Below, one piece after another: positions 61,201 through 64,000 of a DNA stretch of 64,000 nt (its first letter is position 1; every line of letters starts with the position of its first letter). This DNA comes from Lepeophtheirus salmonis (taxonomy: Eukaryota > Arthropoda > Copepoda > Siphonostomatoida > Caligidae): the NCBI RefSeq assembly GCF_016086655.4, contig NC_052139.2, positions 24,556,002 through 24,620,001 of the forward strand, written 5' to 3'. The translations under genes were made by a program, and so were the position numbers. The notes beneath the pieces are model-generated. The model was not told the DNA's origin. It saw nothing but the letters and a program-made list of their open reading frames with translations, and did no database searches.

Positions 61201-64000
61201 TTCAACCTATGCATTCACGAGGGATATATAGATACAATATCTTTGTGAAATATAACATTTATAAATATTGGACCCCAGCCATTTAAAAGTGCTACAATTA
61301 AAAAAAAAAACTTATATAAGTATTTATTTTAAATATTTAAAAAAATATATACTTTGAACAAATATAATTTTAAGTTAATAAGTTGAGGCATAATTTTTAT
61401 AAGCATCTGTATAGTGTAGTGTAAAAAAGGTTGTAGCTCCCCTCCTTCCCCCACCCCCAGGTTGTAAGCAATTTTGTATTTTCCTCCCCATAAAAATTAA
61501 TTAAAATCCAAAAACCAAACTCCCCCCCCCCAAAAAAAAAAAATATAGTTGAGAAAAAAATGACAATGGAAGATTTGTAGTTATATCATAAACAGAGTAA
61601 AAATAAGTATATTATAATCATTAATCGATTGCTCGATTAATTTCGTAAAATAAGCTTTACAAACTTTTATTACATATAAACTAGGGTAAGTAACAGGATT
61701 TGAGTTATTAAAAGTCGATACACAGAAAAACTATTAATTAATTAGATAAACATTTACTCTACTTTTCTTTTTTATATGACACAAGACCTTTGGCTACACG
61801 CTAGGTCCCACATTTGTATTTCTTTTATTTAGTAGTCACCCAGTTCTAAAAAAAAATACCTGAAAAAATAAATTATGCAAAGTCAAACTGACTTATAAAC
61901 AAATAGGCATCCATACTAAATTTCAATAAATAATTGAATAATAAACTTTTTTTTGCTAAATTGCTTATTCTTATAATGTTTCTTAGAGTGTAGCCACTAA
62001 CTCGCTGCTTATTCTTGTGAATAGTCAATGTCATCAGTGTAACTTTGAAGTGAAAGGTTATTTTTATTTTACAATTTCAAAAATTATTTTATAAAAATAT
62101 AAAAGTTTCTTAATTTTATATTATACAAAGCACATTGTATCGACATAATTCTTTTGTATGCATAGTTTTAACCCTACTTCGGTGTTTTGTGATATAATAC
62201 ATACCAAAATATAGAAAAGTGCTACTTGTTCCATTGAATCCAGAGTTATTGACTCATCTTTTTATAAACTCTGTGTACCAGGTACCTGATCTTTATTCTT
62301 TACAAATATAATGCTTTAGTATCTCTAAATTGTAAATTATTATGTTGCTTAGAGTTTAACCACTAATTCAATTCTTATTCTTGGGAATATTCAATGTCAT
62401 CATTGTAACATTGAAATGAGAGATTATTTCTATTTTTGTTCCATGGTTACAATTGTACAAATTATTTTCAGAAACTTATAAATTAATGAGCAAAATTACA
62501 AAAAAAAATCAAATTTATACATTTTTTAATAAATCCAGTTTTAGAGATATGAACTCAAACGAGTGATTACTGATATGACGTGATAAAGCTTGATTTTCGA
62601 ATTTAAAGAAATTTGACAAAAATTTCAAAAAGCTTCATAATTAAGAGGGGTAGAATCTCCAGTCTTTCAACACAACACTATACAGATGATTTTAAAAAAA
62701 ATTGCCTCACCTTGTTAACTTACAATTATATTTGTCCAGGTTATAAGATATTTATTTTACCTAAATTATGTTTAATTATCTATCCTGGCGGAGAATGTTT
62801 AAATTTATTTATGCTTTTGTTATATGTATAAAAGTGTATTTTAAACTTATACTTGTAAATTATAATACGCACTTATTTTACCCTATTTATTTATTATATT
62901 AGGTATATTGTAAGAATATTTGGTTTTTTTTTCTCAAGATAACCAATTTAAAATATCCAATATATGCATTGAATGCCCTACACTAAAGAATAAGTTTAGT
63001 ATTGTATTTTTTTATGTCTCTTTTTATGAAATTAAATTAAATTCATTAAATTTAATTGACAATGCATAGAAGCATGTCTGTTGGATTTTTTTTTAATTTA
63101 ATGATTTATAGACATCTTCAGTTTATAGTTATTTATAGTTTTATAGTTTATTAAATTATTTTGAACTTATAAGAGTAATTTATACAAATCACTCATTTTA
63201 CCGTCTCTATTAGTTATATAATATATATTATATAAAAATATGCATTTTTTTCCGTGGAAAATTAACAAATCGACATTTGCACAGGAAATTGTAAATCAAA
63301 TTTTTAAACAAATTGTGCGAAAAAATAATTTATGTCTTTTATTAGCATTTGTAAATAGTCAACATAAATCAAAAATAAAACAACCAAATAATTGGAGATT
63401 GAAAATACATTATTCTACTCTCGCTATACTTCTATGTCTATTGCAAAAATTATTTTTAGAAACTATAAATTAATTAGAAATAAATCAATTTCAATTCATT
63501 TAATTTGTTGTTTATTTTATTGAACATCGTATATTCCAAATATTTTCTCGTTACCTTGCACAAAAATTTAGGGTGTATAACTAATATCTAACTTTATAGC
63601 TGTAAATTAATTATACTTTGATAGTCTTTCCACGCAAATAACATAATGGTACTTTTATAGGGCACACCATAAATTATCATAAAATGGTGGGTAGGAACCA
63701 GAGTTAGTGATATTCAATATACTGGAGTGGGAATGTAGTGTTTTATGTACAAGTTCTGCAGCCCTCCTATTTATCCTTTTATCACCATTTTCAAAAATTT
63801 AGTTTCAACACTGTAAGATATTTTAGTTTATATAAATTGAGTTTAATTTCCAATTCTGGTGGAGATTGTCTAGATTTATTTACACTTTTATTAGATATTA
63901 TAAAGATCATTTTGAAAAATTAAGAGTAAATTATACAACGCACTTAATTTACCTTTCTATTAATTATATAACATATATTTTATAAAAATATGCATTTTTT
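55230..64000. repeat. AT-rich domain of nested, diverged repeat families
   Basis: Almost the whole stretch can be paired with itself. Direct pair: 57050-57650 with 60600-61215 (GAAACCTAAAATTGATTTAT in both), continuing as 58010-58310 with 61640-61950 (GACCTTTGGCT, GTTATGCAAAGTCAAACTG-like). Inverted pairs: 58540-58760 with 62670-62910, 59280-59515 with 63720-63955, 59690-59835 with 61985-62090 (third copy 62340-62470), and 55845-55925 with 58145-58232. A ~60-bp motif with AACCAATTT, ATCCAATAT and TGAATGC recurs at 55245, 56535 and 62935. Frames are short and AT-driven; I support no gene here. Confidence 0.65.
60421..60534. repeat. Recent 57-bp tandem duplication
   Basis: Two adjacent units containing TTGTGAATTATTTTATATTG and CCTGCTCGATTAACTTCGAA differ at only two bases (ACCATATGC against ACTATAGGC) apart from the A-run length. 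They are far more alike than the other repeats in this domain. Confidence 0.85.

Noticed and set aside
55230..64000. Numerous 60-130 codon frames in the AT-rich right end
   Set aside because: Their translations are dominated by Lys, Asn, Ile, Phe and Tyr, they overlap repeats, and the paired repeat copies do not keep the frames.
1..64000. CRISPR arrays, bacterial operons or riboswitches
   Set aside because: The sequence is eukaryotic in character and no regularly spaced identical repeats with unique spacers were seen.

Overview
The window reads as AT-rich, gene-poor arthropod nuclear DNA. Coding traces are short, spliced or broken, and intron-like GT/AG signals are visible. Most recognisable sequence is decayed transposable elements: Tc1/mariner, hAT/ZMYM, piggyBac, Ty3/gypsy and LINE. 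The mix recalls copepod (sea-louse type) genomes, but that is an inference from memory of those families, not a database result. I see no bacterial-type operons, no CRISPR array, no rRNA, no convincing tRNA and no intact multi-exon host gene.

Layout. 0-7 kb: an AT-rich hAT-type end (1-439), a tandem repeat with a unit near 106 bp in an alternating A-B-A-B arrangement (598-1150), a GACGA-rich degenerate repeat, mariner and Tc1 remnants, and a nonautonomous Tc1/mariner-superfamily element with matching terminal inverted repeats (5655-6548). 7-9.5 kb: two copies of a PAN/Apple-like two-exon gene remnant. The first belongs to a long inverted repeat whose other arm is at 28.8-30.0 kb. The second (a third copy overall) is truncated and lies between two direct repeats. 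11.6-14.8 kb: a LINE remnant and a long Ty3/gypsy element with Gag, protease, RT, RNase H and integrase traces. 16.3-16.7 kb: a two-exon Ly6/uPAR-like (three-finger) pseudogene. 17.7-24.3 kb: LINE, Tc1/mariner and Ty3/gypsy Gag fragments plus a dispersed repeat. 24.3-28.8 kb: almost nothing recognisable.

34.6-40.8 kb: a ZMYM/hAT-type transposase remnant; a duplicated downstream module whose second copy is split by a segment carrying a Ty3/gypsy fragment; and a mariner-like element with target-site TA and terminal repeats. 42-50 kb: LINE fragments, a second mariner with intact ends, a coding-like relic of unknown family (47.3-47.8 kb) and another Tc1/mariner pseudogene. 50.6-55.2 kb: three coding-like stretches of uncertain origin, further copies of the ~106-bp repeat family in both orientations, and a piggyBac fragment. 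55.2-64 kb: very AT-rich DNA made of a few diverged repeat families in direct and inverted copies, with no believable coding sequence.

Nothing here forms a working multi-gene system. The most informative features are the PAN-domain copies, which carry complementary lesions; the Ly6 pseudogene; the split duplicated module; the multi-locus ~106-bp repeat; and the unassigned coding relics at 47.3 and 51.5 kb.
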